Positions 46,278-55,418 of a stretch of DNA of 64,000 nt are shown in pieces. Location of the stretch: positions 375,090-439,089 of the forward strand of contig NZ_LNUT01000005.1 in assembly GCF_001512305.1 (NCBI RefSeq), read 5' to 3'. Positions within the stretch are counted from its first letter, which is position 1. Every line of letters begins with the position of its first letter. This DNA is from Arthrobacter sp. EPSL27 (GTDB taxonomy: Bacteria > Actinomycetota > Actinomycetes > Actinomycetales > Micrococcaceae). The translations under genes were made by a program, and so were the position numbers. The notes under the pieces were generated by a model. The model searched no databases. It was not told the DNA's origin and saw only the letters and a list, made by a program, of their open reading frames with translations.

Positions 46278-48440
46278 TCAGCCGCCGTCCTTGGACGCCT
46301 GTGTCATCGACTCCGGCGGCGCCGGGAACGGCTCCGCTGGGTAGAGTCCGGCGACGTCGAGCATGTAGTTCGCCCACTGCGGGCCGGCGAGCATGTAGCC
46401 GTCAATGTTCTTGTAGAACTTGCCGTTGACGGTGATGTTCTGGCCGGGCCGCTTCTGGCCCTCCAGCGCGTCGCCGAAAAAGGATGCGGTGGCGAGGCCG
46501 CTGGTGTAACCGACCACCCAGGTGGCGCCGTTGTTGTTGGACGTGCCGGTCTTGGCCGCTGCCGGGAACCGGTCCTGGACTTTGGGCTCGATGTAGATGC
46601 CGGATCCCCGCTTCAGCACCTCCTGGAGCACGGAGTTCACGCCGCGGGCCACGTCGGGCTTCACCGCGCTGCGGCAGTCGCTGGGCTGGACCGGCAGCCG
46701 TCGCCCCGCCGCATCGATCACCTCCGCGATGGCGATCGGGGCGCAGTACGTGCCGTCAGCGGCGAACGTCGCAAACGCGTTGGCCAGAACCAGCGGCGCC
46801 ACGCCGATGGCGCCCAGGAGGTTTCCGAGCTGGTGCATGTTCACCTGGGCGTAGTCCACGCCGCTGTGCAGTCCCACGGCGTCCACCATTGCCTGGATGC
46901 CGCAGAAGTCCAGTTGGGCGGCTTCAGCGAACGTCGCCGTGTTAATGGAGTTGTAGAGCCCGTAGTCGACGGGCATGGTGCGGTAGTAGCCTTCGTCGTT
47001 GTTCTGGAGGTCCTCCGCTGCGCCGAGCGCCGTTTCCGCCGTGTTGTAGGCTCCGAGGACTTTCCCGCAGCTGGACTTCCACGGGAAGTCCAGCGGATAT
47101 GTCCGCCGGGCCGCATCCACCTCGGCTGCCATGGACTTGCCTTCGTTCAGCCATTCGGCGAAAACGAACGGCTTCATGGTGGAGCCGGGCTGGAAGCCGC
47201 CCGCGCCGTTCAGGTTGTTGCCGTTGGCGTCCTTGGCATCCACGTTGAAGTTCAACTGGGTATCGAATTTTCCGGGAGCGGGCAGAAACACAGTGTTTTG
47301 CGCCATGGCGAGGACCTTGCCGGTGCCTGGCCCGACTGAGACGAGCGCCGCACCCCATTTGTCCGGATTGGCCCCGGCTGTGGCGTCGACCTGTGCCTGC
47401 GCGGCCGCCTGCAGCCTGCTGTCCAGCGTGGTGGTGATGGTCAGGCCGCCGCGGTACAGCTTCTGCTCACGGTCCGCGGCGTCGATCCCGTAGGCCGGGT
47501 CGTTGAGGATCAGGTGCGAGACGTAATCGCAGAAGTACGGCGCCATGTCAGCCGCGGAGCATCCCTGCTTTGCAGGAGTAATCTTCAGGTCCACGCCGCT
47601 CGCGACGGCGGCCGCATGTTCGGCTGGGAGGATTTTCCCCTCCCGGAGCATCGCGTCCAGTACCTGGTTGCGCCGTTTCATGGAGTTGTCCGGATGGACG
47701 GTGGGATCGTAGAAGCTGGGGCTGTTGACCAGTCCGGCGAGCAGGGCAGACTGCGGCAGGGTGAGGTCTTTTGCGGACGTGCTGAAGAAATGCCGGGCCG
47801 CAGCCTCAATGCCGTACGCGTCCCGGTTGAAGAAGACGATGTTGAGGTAGCCCTCCAGGATCTGGTCCTTGGTGTACTTCTTTTCCAGCTCGATGGCGAG
47901 CTTCATCTCCCGCACCTTGTAGCCGAGGCTCTTTTGCCCGCTCAGGATGACCTGGTCGCTCCGGTCCGCCGACAACAGGGACTCGTTGATCACATTCGTA
48001 ACGTACTGCTGGGTCAGCGTGGAGGCGCCCTGCCTGCCGCCGCCGGTCAGGTTGGATGCGAGCGCCCGGAGGATCCCTTGCGGGTCGACGCCGGCGTGCT
48101 CGTAGAAGCGGCTGTCTTCGATGGCGACGATCGCGTCCTTGATGAAGGGCGACATCTGGTCCAGTGCGATCCTCACGCGGTTTTCCGCGAAGAACGTTGC
48201 AATCGGCTTTCCGTCCGCGCTCAGCACGCTGGTTGACTGCGACGGCGGCTCCACCGACAGCTGGGCCGGCAGGTTGTTGAAGTAGGAGATGGACCTGCTG
48301 ACGGCCATGCCGCCGGCAGCGACGCCGGGGATCGCCAGACTGGCGACCAGGACACCGCAGATCGCGCTCACCGCCACGAATCCGAGGACCCTCCAGAGGG
48401 CCGCGGCCGGTCGAGTTCGACTTCGTGTCTTCCGCGCCAT
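46278..48440 (-). CDS. Class A penicillin-binding protein (copy 1)
   Basis: A 720-residue bifunctional peptidoglycan synthase. A transmembrane anchor at about residues 18-42 precedes a GT51 glycosyltransferase domain with catalytic Glu108 in AIEDSRFYEHAG, GASTLTQQY and EGYLNIVFF. The transpeptidase domain has SxxK in GSTMKPF and KTGT in AAKTGTSNNNG. I chose ATG 48440 (MARKTRSR), since the extension to 48563 is not family-like. It is a close paralogue of the gene at 49472-51709. Confidence 0.93.
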   Translation of the reverse strand: MARKTRSRTRPAAALWRVLGFVAVSAICGVLVASLAIPGVAAGGMAVSRSISYFNNLPAQLSVEPPSQSTSVLSADGKPIATFFAENRVRIALDQMSPFIKDAIVAIEDSRFYEHAGVDPQGILRALASNLTGGGRQGASTLTQQYVTNVINESLLSADRSDQVILSGQKSLGYKVREMKLAIELEKKYTKDQILEGYLNIVFFNRDAYGIEAAARHFFSTSAKDLTLPQSALLAGLVNSPSFYDPTVHPDNSMKRRNQVLDAMLREGKILPAEHAAAVASGVDLKITPAKQGCSAADMAPYFCDYVSHLILNDPAYGIDAADREQKLYRGGLTITTTLDSRLQAAAQAQVDATAGANPDKWGAALVSVGPGTGKVLAMAQNTVFLPAPGKFDTQLNFNVDAKDANGNNLNGAGGFQPGSTMKPFVFAEWLNEGKSMAAEVDAARRTYPLDFPWKSSCGKVLGAYNTAETALGAAEDLQNNDEGYYRTMPVDYGLYNSINTATFAEAAQLDFCGIQAMVDAVGLHSGVDYAQVNMHQLGNLLGAIGVAPLVLANAFATFAADGTYCAPIAIAEVIDAAGRRLPVQPSDCRSAVKPDVARGVNSVLQEVLKRGSGIYIEPKVQDRFPAAAKTGTSNNNGATWVVGYTSGLATASFFGDALEGQKRPGQNITVNGKFYKNIDGYMLAGPQWANYMLDVAGLYPAEPFPAPPESMTQASKDGG

Positions 48441-48692
48441 GGTCTGTCCAGCTGTTGCGCTCAAATGGATGCCCAGAATACGCCGGGACTCCGCCGAAGA
48501 ACCAGTGCCGGAAGTACTGGGCGGCCGGTGCTGTGAAGCGGGAACAGCAGCCGGACCCGCCAAGGACGGCGATGAGGGCCAAGGGCTCTACCCGCCTCCG
48601 GGCCCGGGCTGTTACACCGGAAGTCACGCAGGACGCGCGCCGGCGCGTCCAGCATTCTTTCGGCGCCATCCGAGCCCGGAGGGGGAGACGTT

Positions 48693-49373
48693 ATGACAAT
48701 CCGCGGACCACGGTGGCTGTTCCGGGCCGGAGCCGCAATTGCTGCAGCCGGGTCCGTCGCCGCGTATCTGGCCGTGGTAAGGCCGCGGCTGCTGCGGGCC
48801 GGGGCCACTGCGGAGGAAGCGAACGGGCCCTATCCCGGCGGCGGACTTATCCCGGACGGGGTCCGCAGCGGGACCATGGCGGTGACCATCGATGCGCCCC
48901 GCTCGCGGGTCTGGCCGTGGCTGGTGCAGATGGGAACCGACCGGGGAGGATGGTACAGCTGGGACCGGCTGGACAACTTCGGGCACCCCAGCACCCGGAC
49001 CATCCATCCCGGCTGGCAGGACATTGCGGTCGGGGACCATCTGGCCGGCACCCCGGACGGCAGCCAGTGGTGGGAAGTTGCGGCCCTGGACCCGGAACGG
49101 TTCCTAGGCCTTCGCATGTCGCTTGATTTGCGCGGCCGGCCGTTCGATCCTGCCGGACGGCGTCCCCGGTATTTCACCGACTCGCTGTGGGGATTTCAGC
49201 TGAGAGATGCGGCGGGCGGCGGCACCCGGGTCATCGTCAGCGGGTACTGGACGCTCCGGCCGACATGGCTGCAGCCTGTTGTGGGCATCTTGTTGCTGGA
49301 GCCGGCCCACTGGGTCATGCAGACCCGGCAGTTCTCGAATCTCAAACACCGGGCCGAGTCAGCTGGCGCTTGA
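48693..49373 (+). CDS. SRPBCC/START-like protein with N-terminal membrane segment
   Basis: A 226-residue protein starting at ATG 48693 after GGAGGGGGAG. A possible signal or membrane segment covers residues 10-28. The rest reads as a START/SRPBCC-type ligand-binding fold (VTIDAPRSRVWPWLVQMGTDRGGWYSWD in part, DNFGHPS, SGYWTLRP). It sits on the plus strand between two minus-strand PBP genes. Ligand unknown. Confidence 0.8.
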   Translation: MTIRGPRWLFRAGAAIAAAGSVAAYLAVVRPRLLRAGATAEEANGPYPGGGLIPDGVRSGTMAVTIDAPRSRVWPWLVQMGTDRGGWYSWDRLDNFGHPSTRTIHPGWQDIAVGDHLAGTPDGSQWWEVAALDPERFLGLRMSLDLRGRPFDPAGRRPRYFTDSLWGFQLRDAAGGGTRVIVSGYWTLRPTWLQPVVGILLLEPAHWVMQTRQFSNLKHRAESAGA

Positions 49374-49471
49374 GCCGCCAGGGACCGGTCCGGAGACCTG
49401 TGCCATCACCCGCGGCGGTTCGTGTCCAGGACGGTGACGTCCAGGGGCATGCGGCTGCCGGCGTCGGCAGT

Positions 49472-51709
49472 TCAGTCCTCACCCTTGTCGGGCTTGTCGG
49501 GCTTGTCGGGCTTGTCGGATTTGTCCGCCTTATCGGACGTGCCGGACGTGCCGGACTTCCCGGACTTCCCCGGTTCCTTGGTCATCTGCTCCGGCGGCGG
49601 GGGGAACGCTGCCGCCGGGTAGAGCCCGCCCGCCTCGAGCATGTAGTTGGCCCACTGCGGCCCGGCCAGCATGTAGCCGTCGATGGCTTTGTAGAACTTG
49701 CCGTTGACGGTGATGTTCTGGCCGGGCCGCTTCTGGCCTTCCAGGGCGTCCCCAAAGAACGAGGCGGTGGCCAGGCCGGTGGTGTATCCCACCACCCAGG
49801 TGGCGCCGTTGGTGTTCGAGGTGCCCGTCTTGGCCGCGACCGGGAAGCTGTTGTGGACCTTGGGCTTGATGTAGACGCCAGAGCCCTTCTTCAGGACGTC
49901 CTGCAGGACGGAGTTCACGCCCCGGGCGACGCTGGGCTTGACGGCCTCCCGGCAGGACGGGGTCTGCGCCGCCAGGTTCTGGCCGGCCGCGTCGGTCACT
50001 TCCGTGATGGCAATCGGCTCGCAGTAGGTGCCGTCGTTGGCGAACGTGGCAAAGGCGTTGGCCAGAACCAGCGGCGCCACCCCGATCGCCCCCAGCAGGT
50101 TGCCCAGCTGGTGCATGTTCACCTGCGCGTTGTCCAGGCCGCTGTGGATGCCGACGGCGTCCACCATCTTCTGGATCCCGCAGAAGTCCAGCTGGGCTGC
50201 TTCGGCGAATGTCGCTGTGTTGATGGAGTTGTACAGCCCGTAGTCCACCCGCATCCGGCGGTAGTAGCCGGCGTCGTTGTTCTGCAGGTCGTCCGCCGCG
50301 CCCAGGCTCTTCTCCCTTGAGTTGTAGGCGCCCAGCACCTTGCCGCAGCTGGACCGCCACTTGAAGTTGAGCGGGTACGTCCGGCGTGAAGCGTCCACCG
50401 TCTCGGCCAGGGATCTGCCCTCCTGGAGCCATTCCGCCAGGGTGAACGGTTTCATGGTGGACCCGGGCTGGAACCCGCCGGCGCCGTTCAGGTCGTTGCC
50501 TTTGGCGTCCTTGGAATCGACATTGAAGTTCAACTGGGTGTCGAACTTCCCCTCCTCGGGGAGGAAGACGGTGTTCTGCGCCATGGACAGGATCTTCCCC
50601 GTCCCCGGCGCGACGGACACCAGCGAGGCGCCCCATTTGTCCGGGTTGGCCCCGGCCGTGGCATCCACCTGCGCCTGCGCCACGGACTGCAGCCGACTGT
50701 CCAGCGTGGTGGTGATGGTCAGGCCGCCCCGGTACAGCTTCCGTACGCGCGAGGGAAGGTCGACGCCGTACGCCGGGTTATTCAGGATCAGATGGGACAC
50801 GTAGTCGCAGAAGTACGGCGCCATTTCCGCGCCGGCACAGCCCTGCCGTCCCGGGTTGAGGTTCAGGTCAATCCCGGTGGCAACAGCGGCGTCGTACTCC
50901 GCCCGGGAAATCCGGCCCAGTTCCAGCATGGCGTCGAGGACCTGGTTGCGGCGCTGGAGGGTGTTCTCGGGATACAGGGAGGGGTTGTAGAAGCTGGGGC
51001 TCTTCACCAGCCCGGCCAGGACGGCGGCCTGCGGCAGGGTCAAGTCCTTGGCCGTGGTGTTGAAGAAGTGGCGCGACGCGGCTTCGATCCCGTAGGCGTC
51101 CCGGCTGAAGAACACGATGTTGAGGTAGCCCTCGAGGATCTGGGCCTTGGTGTATTTCTTCTCCAACTCGATGGCCAGCCGCATCTCGCGGACTTTGTCC
51201 CCGATGCTCTTCTGCCCGTTGAGGACAATCCGGTCGCCCTTGTCCGCAGACACCAGGGACTCGTTGAGGACGTTGGTGACGTACTGCTGCGTCAGGGTGG
51301 AGGCACCCTGCCTGCCGCCGTTGGTGATGTTGGACGCCAGCGCTCGCAGGATGCCCTGCGGGTCAATGCCGGCGTGCTCGTAGAAGCGCCGGTCCTCGAT
51401 GGCGACTATCGCATCCTTGATGTAGGGCGACATGTCAGCCAGGCTGACGCGCACGCGGTTCTCCGCGTAAAACGTGGCGATGGTCTTGCCGTCCGCGGTG
51501 AGGACCGTGGTGGACTGCGACGGCGGTTCGATGGTCAGTTCGCCGGGAAGGCCGTTGAAGAACCCCACCGATTCCCGGAGGGTGACGCCGGCCCCGGCAA
51601 CGGCGGGCACCACCAGGCTGGCGGCAAGAACCCCGCAGACCACGCTCACAGTGACGTACGCCAGTATCCCCCGAAGGGCCCTGGACAGCGGAGGTCGCGG
51701 TCGAGCCAT
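49472..51709 (-). CDS. Class A penicillin-binding protein (copy 2)
   Basis: A 745-residue paralogue of the PBP at 46278-48440, matching over most of its length. The GT51 catalytic Glu105 is in AIEDRRFYEHAG. The transpeptidase motifs are GSTMKPF and KTGTSNTNG. It differs by a 30-residue low-complexity C-terminal tail of Gly-Lys-Ser, Gly-Thr-Ser and Asp-Lys-Pro triplets. Start ATG 51709. The pair probably arose by duplication, with the SRPBCC gene between. Confidence 0.93.
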   Translation of the reverse strand: MARPRPPLSRALRGILAYVTVSVVCGVLAASLVVPAVAGAGVTLRESVGFFNGLPGELTIEPPSQSTTVLTADGKTIATFYAENRVRVSLADMSPYIKDAIVAIEDRRFYEHAGIDPQGILRALASNITNGGRQGASTLTQQYVTNVLNESLVSADKGDRIVLNGQKSIGDKVREMRLAIELEKKYTKAQILEGYLNIVFFSRDAYGIEAASRHFFNTTAKDLTLPQAAVLAGLVKSPSFYNPSLYPENTLQRRNQVLDAMLELGRISRAEYDAAVATGIDLNLNPGRQGCAGAEMAPYFCDYVSHLILNNPAYGVDLPSRVRKLYRGGLTITTTLDSRLQSVAQAQVDATAGANPDKWGASLVSVAPGTGKILSMAQNTVFLPEEGKFDTQLNFNVDSKDAKGNDLNGAGGFQPGSTMKPFTLAEWLQEGRSLAETVDASRRTYPLNFKWRSSCGKVLGAYNSREKSLGAADDLQNNDAGYYRRMRVDYGLYNSINTATFAEAAQLDFCGIQKMVDAVGIHSGLDNAQVNMHQLGNLLGAIGVAPLVLANAFATFANDGTYCEPIAITEVTDAAGQNLAAQTPSCREAVKPSVARGVNSVLQDVLKKGSGVYIKPKVHNSFPVAAKTGTSNTNGATWVVGYTTGLATASFFGDALEGQKRPGQNITVNGKFYKAIDGYMLAGPQWANYMLEAGGLYPAAAFPPPPEQMTKEPGKSGKSGTSGTSDKADKSDKPDKPDKPDKGED
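49484..49573. repeat. 9-bp repeat array encoding the PBP copy 2 tail
   Basis: Ten 9-bp units based on CTTGTCGGG run head to tail; the first three are exact and the next are increasingly diverged. Read on the minus strand they encode the three-residue units of the PBP tail. Confidence 0.85.
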
Positions 51710-51893
51710 GCACTGACCCTAGGGGCGTGCTGCCGGCCGGGGCCTCATCCGAAATGGATGGTCCCGGCCGGCGGCGGACACGGCGCTATCACCTTTGGAT
51801 TGTCTGTTGACACCCCACTTTGCGCAGGACAAGACTGGCTCCACACAACAAACTCCGGCGGCCTTTGCCAGCGCCTTGGAGTGAGGTGGGACG

Positions 51894-54800
51894 ATGCAGA
51901 TTCCGGCTCCATTCGAATACTTGCGGCCCCCTGTCGTGGACACCGCGCCAGCCGGCGGCTCCCGCCCGCGGCGGGCGCAGCGCGTGCTTTTTGCCAGCGC
52001 CGAGGCGTATCCGTTCGTCAAAGTGGGCGGGCTGGCCGATGTCAGCGGCGCCTTGCCCAAGCGGCTGGCCGAGCTCGGCTTCGATGTCCGTTTGGTCATT
52101 CCGGGATACCGCGGGCTGGGTGGCACCCCGGTGCTGGCCTTCGAGGTCCCGCTGGGCCCGGTCGCGGAGCGCGTCGAAGTCCGGCGCCTGCAGCCGCTGG
52201 GCAGCGTGGAAGTCCTCGCCCTGTGCATTCCAGGCTGGTTCGAGCGGGATGTCCCGTACAGCTACCAGGACGACGACGTTCTGCCGTTCGTGCTGTTCGC
52301 CAAGGCCGTCACGGCCCTTGCCGTGCAGGATGCGTGGCGTCCCGACGTCATCCACTGCAACGACTGGCACTGCGGCCTGGTGGCCCAGGACGCCCGGGAG
52401 GGACGGTACCGCCGGGAACTGGCGCGTACCGGGATTGTTTTCACGATCCACAACGCCGCCTACCAGGGGCGGGTCGGAGCCGCCACTGAGCGGCTGATCG
52501 GGCTGCCCCCGGCCGGCACACTGCTGGAGCGCGGCATTGCCTTCGCGGACCGGGTCAGCACCGTCAGCCCCAGCTACCTGAAGGAGATCCGCACCCCGGC
52601 CCTGGGGGCGGGGATGGATGATCTGCTGCGCGCCCGCGGGGACACCGCCAAGGGCATCCTCAACGGCATCGACTACGAGGAGTTCAACCCCCGGCGGGAC
52701 CCGTGGATCGCCACCCGCTATGACCGCTCCCACGCCGCCGGGAAAGCCGTGAACAAGGAGGTGCTGCAGCGGATCAGCAACCTGGAGCCTGTGCCGGACC
52801 GTCCGTTGTTCGGCATGGTGGCCCGGCTAGTATCGCAGAAAGGGGTGGGCCTGCTGTCCGCGGCGCTGGACCAGATCGTGGCTCGGGGAGCCCAGGTGGT
52901 GGTGGTGGGCGAGGGGGCGCCGCGCTACCGGCGGGCGCTGCAGGCGGCGGTACCGCGCCTCCCCGGAAGCGTGGCGTACCACCCCACGTCCCGGGAATCC
53001 CTGGCCCGGCAGGTCTACGCCGGCGCCGATTTTTTCCTGGCCCCTTCCGTTTTCGAGCCCTGCGGCCTGACCCCACTGATTGCCCTGCGGTACGGCACCA
53101 TTCCGGTGGTCCGCCGGACCGGGGGCCTCGCGGACACGGTGAGCGACTATGCCGAGGATCCGGAGTCGGGGCTGGGGTTTGTTTTCGTCCAGCGCAGGGT
53201 TGCGTCGCTGCTGTCGGCCGTGGACAGCGCGCTCGCGGTCTACCGGCGCGTGCCCGAATGGCGCCGGCTACAGCAGCGGGTGATGGCGGCGGACTTCTCC
53301 TGGTGCGGCCCCGCCTGGGAGTACGCCGCCCTGTACGAGGAAGCCGTGCGCTCGCGGCGGGAACCCGACGCCGGCCGGGAACCCGACGTCGGCGCTTCCG
53401 CGCGGCCGGACGTCCAGCCGGTCCGCTCCAGGCCGCGTCCTGCGCCGCTTCCCCTGGCCCTCGTCCACCACGCAAACCAGTACCTTGTCACCGACGGTTA
53501 CCAGGACAGGGAAGGCCTCACCTCGATTGTGGCCGGCTATGCGGAGCTGCTGAAACTGCATGAAAAGTACCGCACCCCGGTTGCCCTGCACCTGTCCGGG
53601 ACCATGGTCGAGGCGGCCGCCTGGCACCACCCTTGGTTCCTCGCCGAAGTCCGGCGCCTGCGCGACGCCGGACTCGTTTCGCTGATCGGCGGGACTTACT
53701 CCGAGAATGTCCTGACCTCCTTCGACCGGGAGTACAACCGGCGGCAGCTGCAGGAGCTGTTCTGGCTCTACCAGCGCCACCTGGGATGCGCGCCGCAGGA
53801 CCTGGAGATCTGCTGGATTCCCGAACGCGTGTGGGACACCGACCGGCTCGCTGGGATCCTCACGGACCCGTCACTTCCCAACGGCGGCTACCGGTACGTC
53901 CTGCTCGATGACCGGCTGCTTTATCCCACCGACGGCGACCACGGCGGTGACCGGGCCGATTTCGACGGTGCCGACCCGGCCAGCCCGCCGCCGGCCGACG
54001 CCCTGCGCCCGTACTGCATCGCGGGCGGCCACGGCATGGAGGTGGTGCCGATGTCCACGCGGCTGCGGTACTGGATACCCCCTGACGACCGGAAGCGCTG
54101 GCGGAGCCTGTCCCGCGCGGCCGAACTTCCCACCGCCCCCGGCGATGACACTGTGCTGGTGTACGCCGACGATATGGAAAAGAGTGCCGGGGTGGGCCCG
54201 TGGCACCCCAGCGCGCTCGGCCGGTACGAGGACTTCCTGCGCTGGCTGGCCACCCAGCCGACGCTGGTGCCGGTGGACCTCCCGTCATGGCTGCGCCAGC
54301 GCAGGCGCGTCCCCGGCGTCCGGGTGGTGGAGCGAGGCACCTTCGTGGAGCTGGCCCAGGACTGGCACGCGGGGGAGGACTACCGGGGCTGGGACCAGGA
54401 CCGGGCCTGGCGCCCGTACCAGGATTACCTTGCCCGGGCCCGCCGTGCCGTGGCCGTGGCGGAGAGGGCAGGCGCGGAGCCGCGGCTGACCGCGCTGGCC
54501 TGGAAGCACCTCCTGGCGTCGGGCTACGAAACCGCCTGGCACGACACGGACCTCCCCGGGCGGCCGCCCGCCGCCTGGGCGAAGGCCGTGGCGAGCCACG
54601 GCCGCGCCGCCGGCGTCCTTGCCGCCGCGGCCCGGTGGTTCGGCAGCCGCGACCGCCTGCTCGGGGCGGAACTGGCCGACATCGACGACGACGGCACGGA
54701 GGAGCTGGTCCTGCGCAACGAGCACCTGTTTGCCGTGGCGGCGCCGGACTGCGGCGGGCGCCTGGTCTACCTGGCGTGCCGCGGTCCCGACGGCGGCGTG

Positions 54801-55418
54801 CTGGTCATCGGGAACCCCACCGACGACTGGAACCGGCAGGAGGAGATGAACCGCTACATGGACGTCCCCGGCAACCATCCCGGTGCGCTCGCCGACTGCG
54901 GCGGCGTCCACGACCGGTACGTCGCGGGGATCTCTGGCGGGGACGGCGAGGTCCGGGTGGAGCTGACGAACGTCCAGATGGGCAGCCCGCTGCAGGGGCT
55001 CCGCAAGCAGATACTCCTGGAGCCCGGCAGCCCCGCATTGCTGGTGGCCTACCACCTCCCCGCGGCAGCATCCGGGATCACCGTGGAGACCTGCCTGTCA
55101 CCCGACTACTACCGGCTGCTCCGGCACGGCCCGGCCGGCCTGCAGCGCCACGGCGGACGGTGGTGGCGGGGCGCCCGCAACCACGGGGCCGCTGTGTGGA
55201 TCGCACTCGCCGACGACGAGGCGACCGCCTGGTGCGATTCCGCCGGTCCCGACCCCGGACACGGTGTCATGGTGCGCCTGCGCGGCGGGGCCCGGTCCTT
55301 CCACCTGCTCCTTGGCGTCGGGGACGTCGACGACGCCGACGCGGCACGGATCCTGCGCGCGGGCCGCGAACGCCTGGCCGGCCCGGCCGCCCGTGACCGG
55401 GTGGGAGGCCGGAAATGA
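51894..55418 (+). CDS. Glycogen synthase (GT5) - GH57 glucanotransferase fusion
   Basis: A 1174-residue fusion. Residues about 29-490 are a GT5 glycogen/starch synthase with KVGGLADV (Lys43), HCNDWHCGL and FEPCGLTPLIALRYGT. After a linker, residues about 520-830 resemble GH57 (HHANQYLVTDGYQDREG in part). The likely nucleophile is Glu644 in WIPERVW and the likely acid/base is Asp759 or Asp760 in YADDMEKSAG. The C-terminal 300 residues look like a beta-rich domain I do not recognise. Start ATG 51894 follows GAGGTGG. It heads a five-gene operon with 4-nt overlaps. Confidence 0.88.
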   Translation: MQIPAPFEYLRPPVVDTAPAGGSRPRRAQRVLFASAEAYPFVKVGGLADVSGALPKRLAELGFDVRLVIPGYRGLGGTPVLAFEVPLGPVAERVEVRRLQPLGSVEVLALCIPGWFERDVPYSYQDDDVLPFVLFAKAVTALAVQDAWRPDVIHCNDWHCGLVAQDAREGRYRRELARTGIVFTIHNAAYQGRVGAATERLIGLPPAGTLLERGIAFADRVSTVSPSYLKEIRTPALGAGMDDLLRARGDTAKGILNGIDYEEFNPRRDPWIATRYDRSHAAGKAVNKEVLQRISNLEPVPDRPLFGMVARLVSQKGVGLLSAALDQIVARGAQVVVVGEGAPRYRRALQAAVPRLPGSVAYHPTSRESLARQVYAGADFFLAPSVFEPCGLTPLIALRYGTIPVVRRTGGLADTVSDYAEDPESGLGFVFVQRRVASLLSAVDSALAVYRRVPEWRRLQQRVMAADFSWCGPAWEYAALYEEAVRSRREPDAGREPDVGASARPDVQPVRSRPRPAPLPLALVHHANQYLVTDGYQDREGLTSIVAGYAELLKLHEKYRTPVALHLSGTMVEAAAWHHPWFLAEVRRLRDAGLVSLIGGTYSENVLTSFDREYNRRQLQELFWLYQRHLGCAPQDLEICWIPERVWDTDRLAGILTDPSLPNGGYRYVLLDDRLLYPTDGDHGGDRADFDGADPASPPPADALRPYCIAGGHGMEVVPMSTRLRYWIPPDDRKRWRSLSRAAELPTAPGDDTVLVYADDMEKSAGVGPWHPSALGRYEDFLRWLATQPTLVPVDLPSWLRQRRRVPGVRVVERGTFVELAQDWHAGEDYRGWDQDRAWRPYQDYLARARRAVAVAERAGAEPRLTALAWKHLLASGYETAWHDTDLPGRPPAAWAKAVASHGRAAGVLAAAARWFGSRDRLLGAELADIDDDGTEELVLRNEHLFAVAAPDCGGRLVYLACRGPDGGVLVIGNPTDDWNRQEEMNRYMDVPGNHPGALADCGGVHDRYVAGISGGDGEVRVELTNVQMGSPLQGLRKQILLEPGSPALLVAYHLPAAASGITVETCLSPDYYRLLRHGPAGLQRHGGRWWRGARNHGAAVWIALADDEATAWCDSAGPDPGHGVMVRLRGGARSFHLLLGVGDVDDADAARILRAGRERLAGPAARDRVGGRK

